47,025 bases of DNA from positions 1 through 47,025 of the forward strand of contig SVJN01000002.1 of NCBI GenBank assembly GCA_015068965.1. Direction: 5' to 3'. The stretch is from Oscillospiraceae bacterium (GTDB lineage: Bacteria > Bacillota > Clostridia > UBA1381). Below, one piece after another: positions 18,799 to 28,722 of this stretch (position 1 is the first letter of the stretch; the number at the start of each line of letters is the position of its first letter). The notes under the pieces were generated by a model. That model did no database searches. It was not told the origin of the DNA and was given only the letters and a program-made list of their open reading frames with translations. The position numbers and the translations under genes are program-made.

Positions 18799-19073
18799 AG
18801 GGTGACAGAAGTTATCTGAACCTCGATTTTCAATGGTTAATTTTCGCTTCTGCCACGTTAAAATACTCGGTAATCCGCCAGGATTACCTGCGTTTTTGCC
18901 TTACATAAGCATAAATTTCCCTCTTTGAAAATTCTTCGACCTTAAGCTGATGAAATTTCGTGGGGATTTTGGCTCGGAAGATGAAGCAAGGCTGACGCCT
19001 TGCAAAGATGACAAGCCGAAATACACCGAAATTACGCTGCTTAAGGCGTGGTTCGGATATCTCCTGTCACCCT
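18799..19073. repeat. 275-bp inverted-repeat element between oadB and oadA
   Basis: 24-bp ends AGGGTGACAGAAGTTATCTGAACC / (rc) AGGGTGACAGGAGATATCCGAACC, flanked by TA; internal hairpins GTAATCCGCCAGGATTAC and GCAAGGCTGACGCCTTGC. Confidence 0.8.
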
Positions 19074-19077
19074 ATCA

Positions 19078-20328
19078 TTACAGAATCGCAAGCAATACAC
19101 CTGCCGCGATTGCCGAACCGATAACACCGGCAACATTCGGGCCCATTGCATGCATCAAGAGGAAGTTTGCAGGGTTTTCCTTCTGTCCAACCATCTGCGA
19201 AACTCTTGCCGCCATCGGAACTGCGGAAACACCGGCAGAACCAATCAACGGATTGATTTTCTTCTTCAGGAAAAGGTTCATGAACTTCGCCAGCAATACA
19301 CCGCCTGCGGTACCACAACCAAATGCAACAACACCCATCGCCACAATTCCGAGTGTCTTGAAGGACAAGAAGGTTTGTGCGGTTGCGGTTGCACCAACAG
19401 AAATACCAAGGAAAATGGTTACAATGTTCATCAATTCGTTCTGAACGGTCTTGGAAAGTCTTTCGGTTACACCACAAACATTCAACAAATTACCGAGCAT
19501 CAGACAACCTACCAACGGTGTTGCAGACGGAACCAGAAGCGAAACAAAGATGGTTACCACAAACGGGAAAATAATTTTCTCTGTCTGAGAAACCGGACGC
19601 AATTCCTTCATCACAATCTGTCTTTCCTTCTTGGTGGTTAACAGCTTCATAATCGGAGGTTGAATTACCGGAACGAGTGCCATATAGGAATATGCCGCAA
19701 CAGCAATTGGACCTAAGAGGTCAGGCGCCAATCTGGAGGTTACAAAAATTGCGGTCGGGCCGTCTGCGCCACCGATAATACCGATAGAACCTGCTTCTGC
19801 CGGAGTAAATCCAATATAACGTGCACCGATAAATGCAAGGAAAATACCAAGCTGTGCCGCCGCACCCAACAAAAGACTCTTCGGGTTTGCAATCAACGGG
19901 CCGAAATCGGTCATTGCACCAACGCCGATGAAAATCAAACAAGGATAAATACCAAGCTTTACACCCAAGTAAAGAATATCAAGCAAACCAAGGCTGATTT
20001 CTTTTCCAACCTCTACGGTTGCAAGTACGGCTTCTGAAACACCTGCCGCCTTCATTTCTGCGATAAATTCAGCAGTAACCGGTGCACCGCCAAATAAATC
20101 CCAATGAATGTGTCCGCCTGCAAACAGAATTTCATGATACATTTCCGCACCAAACAAGTTGGTCAAAAGCATACCGAAAGAAATCGGCAACAACAATAAC
20201 GGCTCAAACTTCTTTACGATTGCTAAGTATGCCAGCACACAAGCAACCAGAATCATAACTAATTGCAACGGGTTCTGAGAAACCATGTAAAAACCCGTCT
20301 GCTCTAAAAAGTTCAAAATTCCTTCCAT
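19078..20328 (-). CDS. oadB: Sodium ion-translocating decarboxylase subunit beta
   Basis: [59 protein letters not shown] motifs. Confidence 0.95.
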   Translation of the reverse strand: MEGILNFLEQTGFYMVSQNPLQLVMILVACVLAYLAIVKKFEPLLLLPISFGMLLTNLFGAEMYHEILFAGGHIHWDLFGGAPVTAEFIAEMKAAGVSEAVLATVEVGKEISLGLLDILYLGVKLGIYPCLIFIGVGAMTDFGPLIANPKSLLLGAAAQLGIFLAFIGARYIGFTPAEAGSIGIIGGADGPTAIFVTSRLAPDLLGPIAVAAYSYMALVPVIQPPIMKLLTTKKERQIVMKELRPVSQTEKIIFPFVVTIFVSLLVPSATPLVGCLMLGNLLNVCGVTERLSKTVQNELMNIVTIFLGISVGATATAQTFLSFKTLGIVAMGVVAFGCGTAGGVLLAKFMNLFLKKKINPLIGSAGVSAVPMAARVSQMVGQKENPANFLLMHAMGPNVAGVIGSAIAAGVLLAIL

Positions 20329-20347
20329 GTTTTACTCACCCCTTCAA

Positions 20348-20710
20348 TTATTGAATGGTGCAAAGAACAGTTCCGGTCTGAACGGTGGTACCCTTTGCAA
20401 TGACAGAGGTAACCTTACCTGCGCACGGAGCCATGATTTCATTTTCCATCTTCATTGCTTCCAAAATCATCAGGACATCACCTGCGTTTACGCTCTGACC
20501 TTCAGAAACCTTGACATCCAGGATGGTACCCGGCATCGGACAAGCAACCTGCTCGCCTGCACCACTTGCTGCCGCCGGAGCCGGTGCTGCCTGCGGAGCC
20601 GGTGCCGGAGCTGCCTTAGGAGCCGGAGCTGCTGCAGCCTGGTCGTCTGATAATAATTCGATTCCGATTTCGTATTCTGTTCCGTTTACATTTACCTTAT
20701 ACTTTTTCAT
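20348..20710 (-). CDS. Biotin carboxyl carrier protein (OadA-associated)
   Basis: Ala/Pro linker followed by VMILEAMKMENEI biotinylation motif. Confidence 0.94.
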   Translation of the reverse strand: MKKYKVNVNGTEYEIGIELLSDDQAAAAPAPKAAPAPAPQAAPAPAAASGAGEQVACPMPGTILDVKVSEGQSVNAGDVLMILEAMKMENEIMAPCAGKVTSVIAKGTTVQTGTVLCTIQ

Positions 20711-20737
20711 ATTCTTATCCTTCTTTCTTTAAAATTA

Positions 20738-21031
20738 TTAGACTCTTTTGAATGATACAACACGAATGTTCTTGACATCCGTTCCCAGCTCCTCCGCAAT
20801 CACTGCGCAGATGCCTGCAATCATTGCCTGCTTGTTTTCAATCGGAGCATCCGCAACGGGCTTTGCCGCCGGTGCCGGAGCCGCCTTGGGAGCAGGTGCT
20901 GTTTCCTTGTTTTTTGTGAATGCTCTGACAACTGCGCTCATAATTCCACACAGTAAAACCAGACAAATCAGGCCTACAAAAACCGTACCAAGACCCAAAC
21001 AAATCACAAAAGCATTACTTACCTCTGGCAT
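20738..21031 (-). CDS. oadG: OadG family sodium pump decarboxylase gamma subunit
   Basis: Single TM (VFVGLICLVLLCGIMSAVVRAF), Ala/Pro linker, AVIAEELGTDVKNIRVVSFKRV tail; RBS GAAAGGAGG supports start at 21031. Confidence 0.88.
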   Translation of the reverse strand: MPEVSNAFVICLGLGTVFVGLICLVLLCGIMSAVVRAFTKNKETAPAPKAAPAPAAKPVADAPIENKQAMIAGICAVIAEELGTDVKNIRVVSFKRV

Positions 21032-21375
21032 AAAATGTTTGCCTCCTTTCTGCTGTAGGTTATCGTGCGATTGTAACACACAATCGCAATGCAAAATTCA
21101 AAATGCGAAATGCAAAATGATTGTAGCTTTGCACTTTGCAGCATATTTTTTACCGTCGGATATGGTAAATACAAACAACAATACAATGGTTAAAGCCTTA
21201 TATTTTTGTTCATATTTTTCTTCTTTTTAAAGAAATACCAAAATCCGCCCATTATCATTTTACCTGAAAATAGCAATATTTCAAGTGGAAATTTTATTTT
21301 TTAGCACACCTGACATTTTTTTGTCAAATTCCGCCCTCCCTTTTGTTGGAAATACCCATACACAAGACAAAAAAA

Positions 21376-21691
21376 GCTGTTGCCTAAAACGCATAATTGT
21401 GTATTCATTTTCTTGTATGGGGCGATGCCTACATCGCCCCGCAATCCGGACAGATGTAGACATCCGCCCCTACTGCAATGTAACAACTAAAAGTTGACAA
21501 TCCCTCAGTCACTTCGTGACAGCTCCTTTTACACAAGGGAGCCGGACATGGGAGCCTTCAAGCCCTCCTTGTGTAAAGGAGGGTGGCACGCAAAGCGTGA
21601 CGGGAGGATTGATTTGTGTAAAGTTTTAGTTGATACAAGATACTACAAGCTTGAATCAAATATACACAAGAATGTTTCACGCAACAGCCTC
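21376..21691. repeat. MITE-like repeat M1, copy 4 (interrupted)
   Basis: Left GCTGTTGCC...TTGTGTATTCATTTTCTTGTA and right GAATCAAATATACACAAGAATGTTTCACGCAACAGCCTC ends; interior carries another inverted repeat. Confidence 0.75.
21484..21633. repeat. Second inverted-repeat element nested inside M1 copy 4
   Basis: CAACTAAAAGTTGACAATCCCTCAGTCACTTCGTGAC...GGCACGCAAAGCGTGACGGGAGGATTG...AAGTTTTAGTTG. Confidence 0.75.
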
Positions 21692-21699
21692 AATTATTT

Positions 21700-23118
21700 T
21701 TATGCTTTTGTCAATGTAAAGGTAAACTTTGTAAATTTCACACCGTTTCCTTCCTTGGTTTCTGAGCTATCCACCCAGATTTGTTGCTTGTGCAATGTGA
21801 TAATATTCTTGACCATCGCAAGCCCGAGTCCTGCGCCCTTTTTATCACCGCTTCTGGATTTATCCGTCTTGTAGAACCGGTCAAAAATATGGTTGATATT
21901 ATCTTTTTCAATGCCGATTCCGAAATTCCCGACCGAGACATAAGCACGTTCATCCTTTGCCCAGGTAGAAATCAGAATTTTGGTGTTTTCAAAACTGAAC
22001 TTGATTGCATTGTCTAAAATATTAATGATAACACGTTTCATGGCATCCTTATCTGCAAGCACCTGAATCACATCCCTGGAAAATTCCACCTCAAGCTCTA
22101 AATTTCTGTCGGTGATGCGTTGCTCCAGCTGTATGATACACAAGCGTACCAATTCATTGATGTCAAATTTGGTGATATCCAGCTTGTATTCTGATGAGGA
22201 CATTTTCGACATTTCCAGCATATCATTGGTCATTTTTGTGAGCCGTACCGTCTCATCATATACCAGCTTTAAGTATTTCTTTTCCTCCTCGGGCGGAATG
22301 GTGCCGTCCAAAATACCGCCGATAAATCCGGTGATTGAGGTCATCGGTGTGCGTAGCTCGTGCGATACATCCGAAATAAATCCGGCACGCATTTCCTCCA
22401 ACCGCTCCAGATTATCCGCCATATAGTTAAAGCTGGATGCAAGCTGACCGATTTCATCCGCACTCGATACCTTGATCCGGTAATCAAATTTTCCGGATGC
22501 AATTTTGTTTACCGCACTGTTGATTGCCTTAATCGGTACCGAAATCCGTTTGGACTCAATATATACCAGAATAAAGGCAAGCAGAATTGCCATACCGCAG
22601 GACATCGTGAGCATATACAAAAATTCCAGCACCGTCCGGTTCATGTCGGGTAATGGTGTTGTGAAGAACATCGCCCCGGCAACACGGTCCCGATAATGAA
22701 CGGGAATCCCTACAATAAATTCCTTCTGAGCATAAACATTGCCAAAATAGGAACGGGTGGAAATCGTGTTTCCTGCCAACACTGCTGACATCAGCTGTGC
22801 CGGAACACGTTGCATTCCTGCAGTCGAGGCATACACCTTTCCCTGCGTGTCAATGACCGTGATGTCCGAATTAATCAGCTCCGACCAGGATTCGAGCATA
22901 TCCGCATACATTTTCTCCGACCGGGGATAACCGCCCTCAATCTGAAGCATTCCCGTCAGATACTCGATATCCTCTGCCGCCTTGTGTGCAATTTCAAATT
23001 GCTTGCGTGCGGTGTAGTTGTTGATAAATAAGGCCATTGCGACCGATACTGTCATCAGAACGAGGAAAAAATTCATCGCATTGGTCCAGAACAGTCGCTT
23101 GAAAATTGACCGGAACAT
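21700..23118 (-). CDS. Sensor histidine kinase (HAMP-HisKA-HATPase)
   Basis: FISDVSHELRTPMTSI H-box, NILDNAIKFS N-box, GAGLGLAMVKNI G-box. Confidence 0.95.
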   Translation of the reverse strand: MFRSIFKRLFWTNAMNFFLVLMTVSVAMALFINNYTARKQFEIAHKAAEDIEYLTGMLQIEGGYPRSEKMYADMLESWSELINSDITVIDTQGKVYASTAGMQRVPAQLMSAVLAGNTISTRSYFGNVYAQKEFIVGIPVHYRDRVAGAMFFTTPLPDMNRTVLEFLYMLTMSCGMAILLAFILVYIESKRISVPIKAINSAVNKIASGKFDYRIKVSSADEIGQLASSFNYMADNLERLEEMRAGFISDVSHELRTPMTSITGFIGGILDGTIPPEEEKKYLKLVYDETVRLTKMTNDMLEMSKMSSSEYKLDITKFDINELVRLCIIQLEQRITDRNLELEVEFSRDVIQVLADKDAMKRVIINILDNAIKFSFENTKILISTWAKDERAYVSVGNFGIGIEKDNINHIFDRFYKTDKSRSGDKKGAGLGLAMVKNIITLHKQQIWVDSSETKEGNGVKFTKFTFTLTKA

Positions 23119-23121
23119 CTG

Positions 23122-23808
23122 TTATCTCACCTCAAATTTATAGCCGACACCCCAAACCGTTTTGAGCTGCCAGTTACCTTCAATTCCCTCTAATTTTTCC
23201 CGGAGTCGCTTGATATGCACATCTACCGTTCTGGAATCGCCGAAATAGTCAAAGCCCCAGACCTCCTCCAAAAGCTGTTCTCTGGTAAATACCCGATTCG
23301 GATTGGATGCTAAATAGTATAACAGCTCCAGCTCCTTCGGTGGGATTTCAATGATTTTTTCCTTCAGCTTCAATTCGTAATTGGATAGGTTTACAGAAAT
23401 GTTCTGGAAGGAAATTTCCTTGTCCTGCTCCACATCCTTGCTCTCGTACCGACGCAATACCGCCTTGACACGAGCCACTAACTCCTTGGTTTCAAACGGC
23501 TTTACCATATAATCATCCGCACCAAGCTCCAGACCTAACACCTTGTCAAAGGTCTCTCCCTTTGCGGTCAGCATGATAATCGGTACCTCGCTGGTTTTGC
23601 GGATTTCCCGGCAAACCTGCCAGCCGTCTATCTCCGGCATCATGATGTCTAAAATAATCAGAGCCGGGTTTTCCATTTTGAACTTGTCCATTGCAATTTT
23701 TCCGTTTGCGGCACATACCGTCTGGAAACCTTCCTTTTCCAGATACAGCCGAATCAGCTCGGAAATATTCGCATCATCGTCTACAATCAGAATTTTATGT
23801 GTTGACAT
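23122..23808 (-). CDS. OmpR-family response regulator
   Basis: ILIVDDDANISELI, LIILDIMMPEIDGW, winged-helix VFTREQLLEEVWGFDYFGDSRTVDVHIKRLREKL; GAGGTG RBS supports start at 23808. Confidence 0.95.
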   Translation of the reverse strand: MSTHKILIVDDDANISELIRLYLEKEGFQTVCAANGKIAMDKFKMENPALIILDIMMPEIDGWQVCREIRKTSEVPIIMLTAKGETFDKVLGLELGADDYMVKPFETKELVARVKAVLRRYESKDVEQDKEISFQNISVNLSNYELKLKEKIIEIPPKELELLYYLASNPNRVFTREQLLEEVWGFDYFGDSRTVDVHIKRLREKLEGIEGNWQLKTVWGVGYKFEVR

Positions 23809-23928
23809 AATCATCACCTCATCTCTATTGTAACATAAAAAAAAGAAATAATAAAGTCCCTGTGAAATTATTTTCAAAAATTTAACATTCTTGACACCTT
23901 TTTCGTTATAATCAACAGATCATAACAT

Positions 23929-23976
23929 AAGAAAAAGAATGTTAAAAACCTGAATTTTTTAACATTCTTTTTCTTT
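23929..23976. terminator. Bidirectional-looking intrinsic terminator
   Basis: AAGAAAAAGAATGTTAAAAA CCTGAA TTTTTTAACATTCTTTTTCTT near-perfect long stem. Confidence 0.7.
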
Positions 23977-23994
23977 ACACGAGGGATGCGGACA

Positions 23995-25341
23995 TCATCC
24001 TTTCAACCCTTCCTCCAATTTCGTCATAATCTCAGATGTAATTTCTTTTCCTAATATATTATATTTTCTGTCGGGATACCAAAACATTGTCTTCCCCTGC
24101 CAATGTGTCAAGGCAACATAAGAAGGTGCCGTACAACATTGTTTGTACATACCAAGTGCCACACAATCCGTATCAATAAACAGATACGGCTTTCCGAAAC
24201 GAATCGGTTGTTTTCCTGTTTTGTCAAATTCACCCAGCATGAGATGCAAAGGTCCACGGGTTACATTCATTGCCTGATTCATCATCGGGTAACCGTTACT
24301 GTCAAATCCCAGACGCTTGCCGGGGTTGTTATAAAATACACATAAGAATCTGCCGTCTGCAAGTCTGAACATCGGGCAAGGACCTAACGGATGAGGTACG
24401 GGATTGCCGTCATGTCCAATCATCGGTGCTGTTTCTCTCCAGCTACCGTTTTCATAAACGGTGTAATAAATATAGCCGGTGATGGTACGCATTGTTGCAA
24501 ACATTCTGCCATCCGGTAACAATACAGGTGATGCCTCCTGCGCCACAGAATTCCCCTCAAACATAGGATCCGGCACAGATAAGCCATTTTCCGGCTCAAT
24601 GGTAATTTTGATATCTTCAATTTCAGGATCATCATCCAGATTTTCAAAACACAAAAATGCAATCTTTGTCACTTCATGGGGATAACCCACAACCTCGCCC
24701 CAATACGGACTGCGCTTCATTGTAAAGCCACAAACAAAACGCCCTTTTGCATCCCGGATGGGTTGTTGCTGATTCCACCAGTTCTTTGCCTTGGTTGTGT
24801 CAGGATTATCATAATCGCATCGCGGAAGCGGTACGATTCCCGGTTTTGACCAGCTATGTCCCATATCGTCGGAATAAATCAACGCCAAATCACCGTTGAG
24901 ACATCCGGGCATCCCCGGCTCCTGGCGTTCGCCCTCCGATGCCTGAAGGTAAAGCAGGTAGAGTCTGCCGCTTTTAGTAAACATCGGCATACCCCAGGAA
25001 GACTGCGGTACATCTGCAGTATAAGCACCCACGATTACCTCAGGATAACTCCAGTTTTCACCGTCGCTTGTGCGGGAAATGACAATACGGTTGTTCCCGC
25101 CCCCTTCCACAGAACTCTGTGTCCACACGGCAATCAGTTCCTTACTGTCCGGAGTGGGTGTAACTGCCAACACACAGTTGTCACAGTTGTTACCGCCGTC
25201 CTTTTCGGGAATAAAAACCTTGACATCAGGCTCGCTTCTCATCCACTCATTTTCTGGGTTTCCAAAAGGAATAAAATCACTTACTTTTCCAAATGGATAT
25301 CCCTGTTGTATCAGTTCTTCTCTGCTGAACAATTTTTCCAT
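23995..25341 (-). CDS. Sialidase-like (BNR/Asp-box) glycoside hydrolase, no signal peptide
   Basis: Asp-boxes SRTSDGENWSYP and YSDDMGHSWSKP; RFVCGFTMKRSP; LPDGRMFATMRT. Confidence 0.8.
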   Translation of the reverse strand: MEKLFSREELIQQGYPFGKVSDFIPFGNPENEWMRSEPDVKVFIPEKDGGNNCDNCVLAVTPTPDSKELIAVWTQSSVEGGGNNRIVISRTSDGENWSYPEVIVGAYTADVPQSSWGMPMFTKSGRLYLLYLQASEGERQEPGMPGCLNGDLALIYSDDMGHSWSKPGIVPLPRCDYDNPDTTKAKNWWNQQQPIRDAKGRFVCGFTMKRSPYWGEVVGYPHEVTKIAFLCFENLDDDPEIEDIKITIEPENGLSVPDPMFEGNSVAQEASPVLLPDGRMFATMRTITGYIYYTVYENGSWRETAPMIGHDGNPVPHPLGPCPMFRLADGRFLCVFYNNPGKRLGFDSNGYPMMNQAMNVTRGPLHLMLGEFDKTGKQPIRFGKPYLFIDTDCVALGMYKQCCTAPSYVALTHWQGKTMFWYPDRKYNILGKEITSEIMTKLEEGLKG

Positions 25342-25472
25342 GATAAACCTCCTTCAAAAGCAATTGTTATATCGTTATAACTTCATGCAAATTGTAGCAA
25401 AGTTGCAACAGAAAGTCAATTGAAATTTGTATAGATTATTATGCAAAAAATACACAAAATCATATAGACCTA

Positions 25473-25501
25473 TTGACTATTGGGTAGTATTATGATACAA
25501 T
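25473..25501 (+). promoter_or_regulatory. Predicted sigma-A promoter for ychF
   Basis: TTGACT - 17 bp - TACAAT. Confidence 0.6.
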
Positions 25502-25610
25502 TTTAAAATGTGTTAGAATGTGCTTTTATAATGTAAATAAAGCAAAAAATTGTAAAGTAAATACATACAAACGCTGAAAATACTGATAAATCAAGGAGAT
25601 GTAATAAATT

Positions 25611-26705
25611 ATGAAGTTGGGAATCGTCGGATTACCAAACGTAGGTAAATCCACATTATTTAACGCAATCACACAGGCAGGTGCAGAATCGGCAAACTAC
25701 CCATTCTGTACCATTGAGCCGAATGTCGGCATTGTGGATGTGCCGGACGAGCGGATTGACAAGCTTGCCGAAATGTACAACCCGAAAAAGGTGACACGGG
25801 CGTACATCGAGTTTGTGGATATTGCAGGTCTGGTAAAGGGTGCATCCAAGGGTGAAGGCTTGGGAAACAAGTTCTTATCCCACATCCGTGAGGTGGACGC
25901 AATCGTGCATGTGGTACGTTGCTTTGAGGATGCCAACATCACCCATGTAGACGGAAGCATTGACCCGTTGAGAGATATTGAAACCATTCAATTGGAGTTG
26001 ATTTTCTCTGATATTGAAATTCTGGAGCGTCGCATCGACCGCACCAAAAAGGCGATGAAGGGCGACAAGACCTTAGCATCCGAATTGGAATTATTAGAAC
26101 GCGTCAAGGCAGCTTTAGAGGATGGTAAACCTGCAAGAAGTCTTACCTACACTCCGGAAGAAGCAGAAATCATGAAAGAAATTGCCTTGATTTCCTTAAA
26201 ACCGGTTTTATATGCCGCAAATGTTGCAGAGGATGATTTTGCAAAGGGTATTGAAAACAATGTCTTTGTGCAAAAAGTTGCAGACCTTGCCGCTTCGGAA
26301 AACTCTGAGGTGATGCCGGTTTCTGCAAAGATTGAGGAAGAAATCTCCCAATTGGATGCGGAAGAAAAAGCTATGTTCTTATCTGAGCTTGGCATGGAGG
26401 AATCCGGGCTTGACCGTCTGATTAAAACCAGCTATCGTCTGCTCGGTTTAATCAGTTATCTGACCGCAGGCGAGCCGGAAGTTCGTGCATGGACCATTAC
26501 CAACGGCACAAAAGCACCGCAAGCGGCAGGAAAAATCCACACCGATTTTGAGCGTGGCTTTATCCGTGCCGAAGTTGTTGCTTACGATGACCTGATGGCT
26601 TGTGGTAACATGGTTGCGGCAAAGGAAAAAGGCTTAGTCCGTTCAGAAGGCAAGGAATATGTGATGAAGGACGGCGACATCGTTTTATTCCGCTTTAATG
26701 TCTGA
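25611..26705 (+). CDS. ychF: Redox-regulated ATPase YchF
   Basis: [34 protein letters not shown], ending [10 protein letters not shown]. Confidence 0.98.
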   Translation: MKLGIVGLPNVGKSTLFNAITQAGAESANYPFCTIEPNVGIVDVPDERIDKLAEMYNPKKVTRAYIEFVDIAGLVKGASKGEGLGNKFLSHIREVDAIVHVVRCFEDANITHVDGSIDPLRDIETIQLELIFSDIEILERRIDRTKKAMKGDKTLASELELLERVKAALEDGKPARSLTYTPEEAEIMKEIALISLKPVLYAANVAEDDFAKGIENNVFVQKVADLAASENSEVMPVSAKIEEEISQLDAEEKAMFLSELGMEESGLDRLIKTSYRLLGLISYLTAGEPEVRAWTITNGTKAPQAAGKIHTDFERGFIRAEVVAYDDLMACGNMVAAKEKGLVRSEGKEYVMKDGDIVLFRFNV

Positions 26706-27749
26706 TTATTTTGTATCAGCCATATCACAAATCAGAAAGGCAGGCAGTTCGCCTGCCTTTTTTTGATATGCTTCATGTACAGTTTCAATAAAACGGTCTA
26801 CCTCCGCATCCGGAACAATACTGATGATTCCATGCTCTGCAAGCAGATTGCACCCAAGGCTGATTGGCTCTGCAATCCGGAATAAAAGCTCCTGCATATG
26901 TGCTTTCTTTCCGCAGACACGAAGCCGTTCCGCCGCAGAATGGTTCATGATTTTTCCAAATCCGTCACGGTCTTTTTTTTCCAGACAACGCATTGCCTCC
27001 GTAATCCTTCTCTGCTCCGCTTCTGCAAACAAGAGCCAACGCCGGTATCCCGGTTCCGCCTCTGAGGCAGAGCGGCTGATTGCCTCCTTCCCTGCCCCGC
27101 GGTACCTTTTGCAAACCATTTTTCGCAGCCGCTCCGTTTTTTGCGGCTTCTCTGTCAAGGTCAGAACAATTTTACACGCTTCTGCCGGAGACGGAGCATA
27201 TTGCACCTGCTTTCCATCCGTCAAAAGCACCTTGTTCTGCCCGGAAAAGAGTGCTACCGCCTCCTCGCATCGTTTTTCCTCGTCAGTAACCACCGTTTGC
27301 AAAACCTGCTCCGGAATTATTTTTTCCGCATTCATACGCTCTGCTGCAAGTGCAACCGCCATCGGCAGATGGGTTCCGAGTGCAGATATCCGCTTTTGGT
27401 AGAGCAAAAAATCCGTCCCGGTTTCTGATTTTGAAATTCTGCCCAGAACCCCAAACAACTCCCGTGCAAAATCCTTACTTTCATACTGGGACAGTTTTCC
27501 CTTCGGACAGGTACATTCTAAAACAGAATCATGCTCCCGCATCCGGAAAATATCATCCTCCCGCTTCCGGAACGCTACCATAGAATATGGCGTAATCCCT
27601 ACTGCCATCAAAGGCACACTGAGCGGTTGTAATCCGCTTCCGAAAAAAGGGATTGGGGTTGCAACCGAGACAACCTCAACCTTCGCATTCTCCTTACCAA
27701 AGCATTTTTCAAAATCCTCCCGCAGTTGTTGTGCATTCACATCCAACAC
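26706..27749 (-). CDS. Galactokinase-like (GHMP superfamily) protein, apparently degenerate
   Basis: C-terminus VDRFIETVHEAYQKKAGELPAFLICDMADTK aligns with the galactokinase C-terminus; N-terminal LREDFEKCFG; canonical PGR.NLIGEH and GGGFGG motifs absent. Confidence 0.6.
   Translation of the reverse strand: MLDVNAQQLREDFEKCFGKENAKVEVVSVATPIPFFGSGLQPLSVPLMAVGITPYSMVAFRKREDDIFRMREHDSVLECTCPKGKLSQYESKDFARELFGVLGRISKSETGTDFLLYQKRISALGTHLPMAVALAAERMNAEKIIPEQVLQTVVTDEEKRCEEAVALFSGQNKVLLTDGKQVQYAPSPAEACKIVLTLTEKPQKTERLRKMVCKRYRGAGKEAISRSASEAEPGYRRWLLFAEAEQRRITEAMRCLEKKDRDGFGKIMNHSAAERLRVCGKKAHMQELLFRIAEPISLGCNLLAEHGIISIVPDAEVDRFIETVHEAYQKKAGELPAFLICDMADTK
26733..26765 (+). terminator. ychF intrinsic terminator
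   Basis: AAGGCAGGC AGTTC GCCTGCCTTTTTTT. Confidence 0.75.
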
Positions 27750-27941
27750 TCCTATCCTTGAATTTTATTTATTTTGCTGAAAATGTATCATATTTATACA
27801 CACATTTGCATAGAATACTCTATCAGGAGAAAAAAACATTTGACTTTTTTCCAAAAATGTAGTATACTATAGGGCGGTTATGGAATAAAATTGTAGATAT
27901 CCAAGCTATGATGCGATATTTACGGAAAGGAAGAAGACGGC

Positions 27942-28421
27942 ATGACAGAGAATAAAGAAATTATTTTAACTGTTGACGGGATGAAGAGCTTAAAGGACGA
28001 GCTGGAATATTTAAAAACCATCAAACGCAAAGAAGTATCCGAAAAAATCAAGCAAGCATTATCGTTTGGCGACTTGTCCGAAAACTCCGAGTATGACGAA
28101 GCAAGAAACGAGCAGGCTGAAGTAGAGTCCCGTATCAATCAAATTGAGAATATGCTGAAATTTGCACGTGTTTTGGATGAAACCGAAATCGCAAGTGACG
28201 AAATCAGCTTAGGCACCAAGGTAACACTCTGGGATCAGGAATTCGAAGAAGAAGTGACCTATTCAATTGTTGGAACAACCGAAGCAGATCCCGAAAATAA
28301 CAAGCTTTCTCAAGAATCTCCGGTCGGTTCTGCACTTTTACATCACAAGGTAGGCGACATCGTGGAAGTCAGTACGCCGGGCGGCATCATCGAATTTAAA
28401 GTTTTGGCAATTTCCAGATAG
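27942..28421 (+). CDS. greA: Transcription elongation factor GreA
   Basis: LSFGDLSENSEYDEARNEQAEVESRI, ILTVDGMKSLKDELEYLK, SPVGSALLHHKVGD. Confidence 0.97.
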   Translation: MTENKEIILTVDGMKSLKDELEYLKTIKRKEVSEKIKQALSFGDLSENSEYDEARNEQAEVESRINQIENMLKFARVLDETEIASDEISLGTKVTLWDQEFEEEVTYSIVGTTEADPENNKLSQESPVGSALLHHKVGDIVEVSTPGGIIEFKVLAISR

Positions 28422-28437
28422 CATAGCATATCCAAAG

Positions 28438-28475
28438 ACACTCACAGCATATGATAGTTGTGAGTGTTTTTTTGT
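28438..28475 (+). terminator. greA terminator
   Basis: ACACTCACAGCATATGATAGTTGTGAGTGTTTTTTTG. Confidence 0.75.
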
Positions 28476-28487
28476 TTATAGGAATAT

Positions 28488-28722
28488 GAAAAAAAGTTCA
28501 GAACGCAAAAGGCAATCTTAATATGCAATGGAAACAGCTTATCATTCTTAAATTATTTTCATTTGGATGAAAAATCTCAGTTTTATCGATTTTTCTAAAA
28601 TTTAGTGCCTTTTTGCTACGAACAATCTTCGCCACTTGGCGTACCTCTGTACGCCGTCGGGTAACCCAAAACAAGGAAACTCCTTGTTTTGGCTCAGTTT
28701 GTCCGTTCTGAAGCATTTTTTC
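28488..28722. repeat. Inverted-repeat element downstream of greA
   Basis: Ends GAAAAAAAGTTCAGAACG / (rc) GAAAAAATGCTTCAGAACG; internal hairpins GGCGTACCTCTGTACGCC and AAAACAAGGAAACTCCTTGTTTT. Confidence 0.65.

Noticed and set aside
19048-19641. Plus-strand ORFs opposite oadB, including the 197-aa ORF
   Set aside because: Antisense to a confidently assigned oadB with no RBS and biased composition.
23885-23915. Promoter TTGACA...TATAAT upstream of 23929
   Set aside because: The two hexamers are only about 10 bp apart, incompatible with a normal sigma-A promoter.
28498-28716. 72-aa minus ORF MLQNGQTEPKQGVSLFWVTRRRTEVRQ...
   Set aside because: Lies entirely within the inverted-repeat element at 28488-28722; likely a repeat-encoded false ORF.
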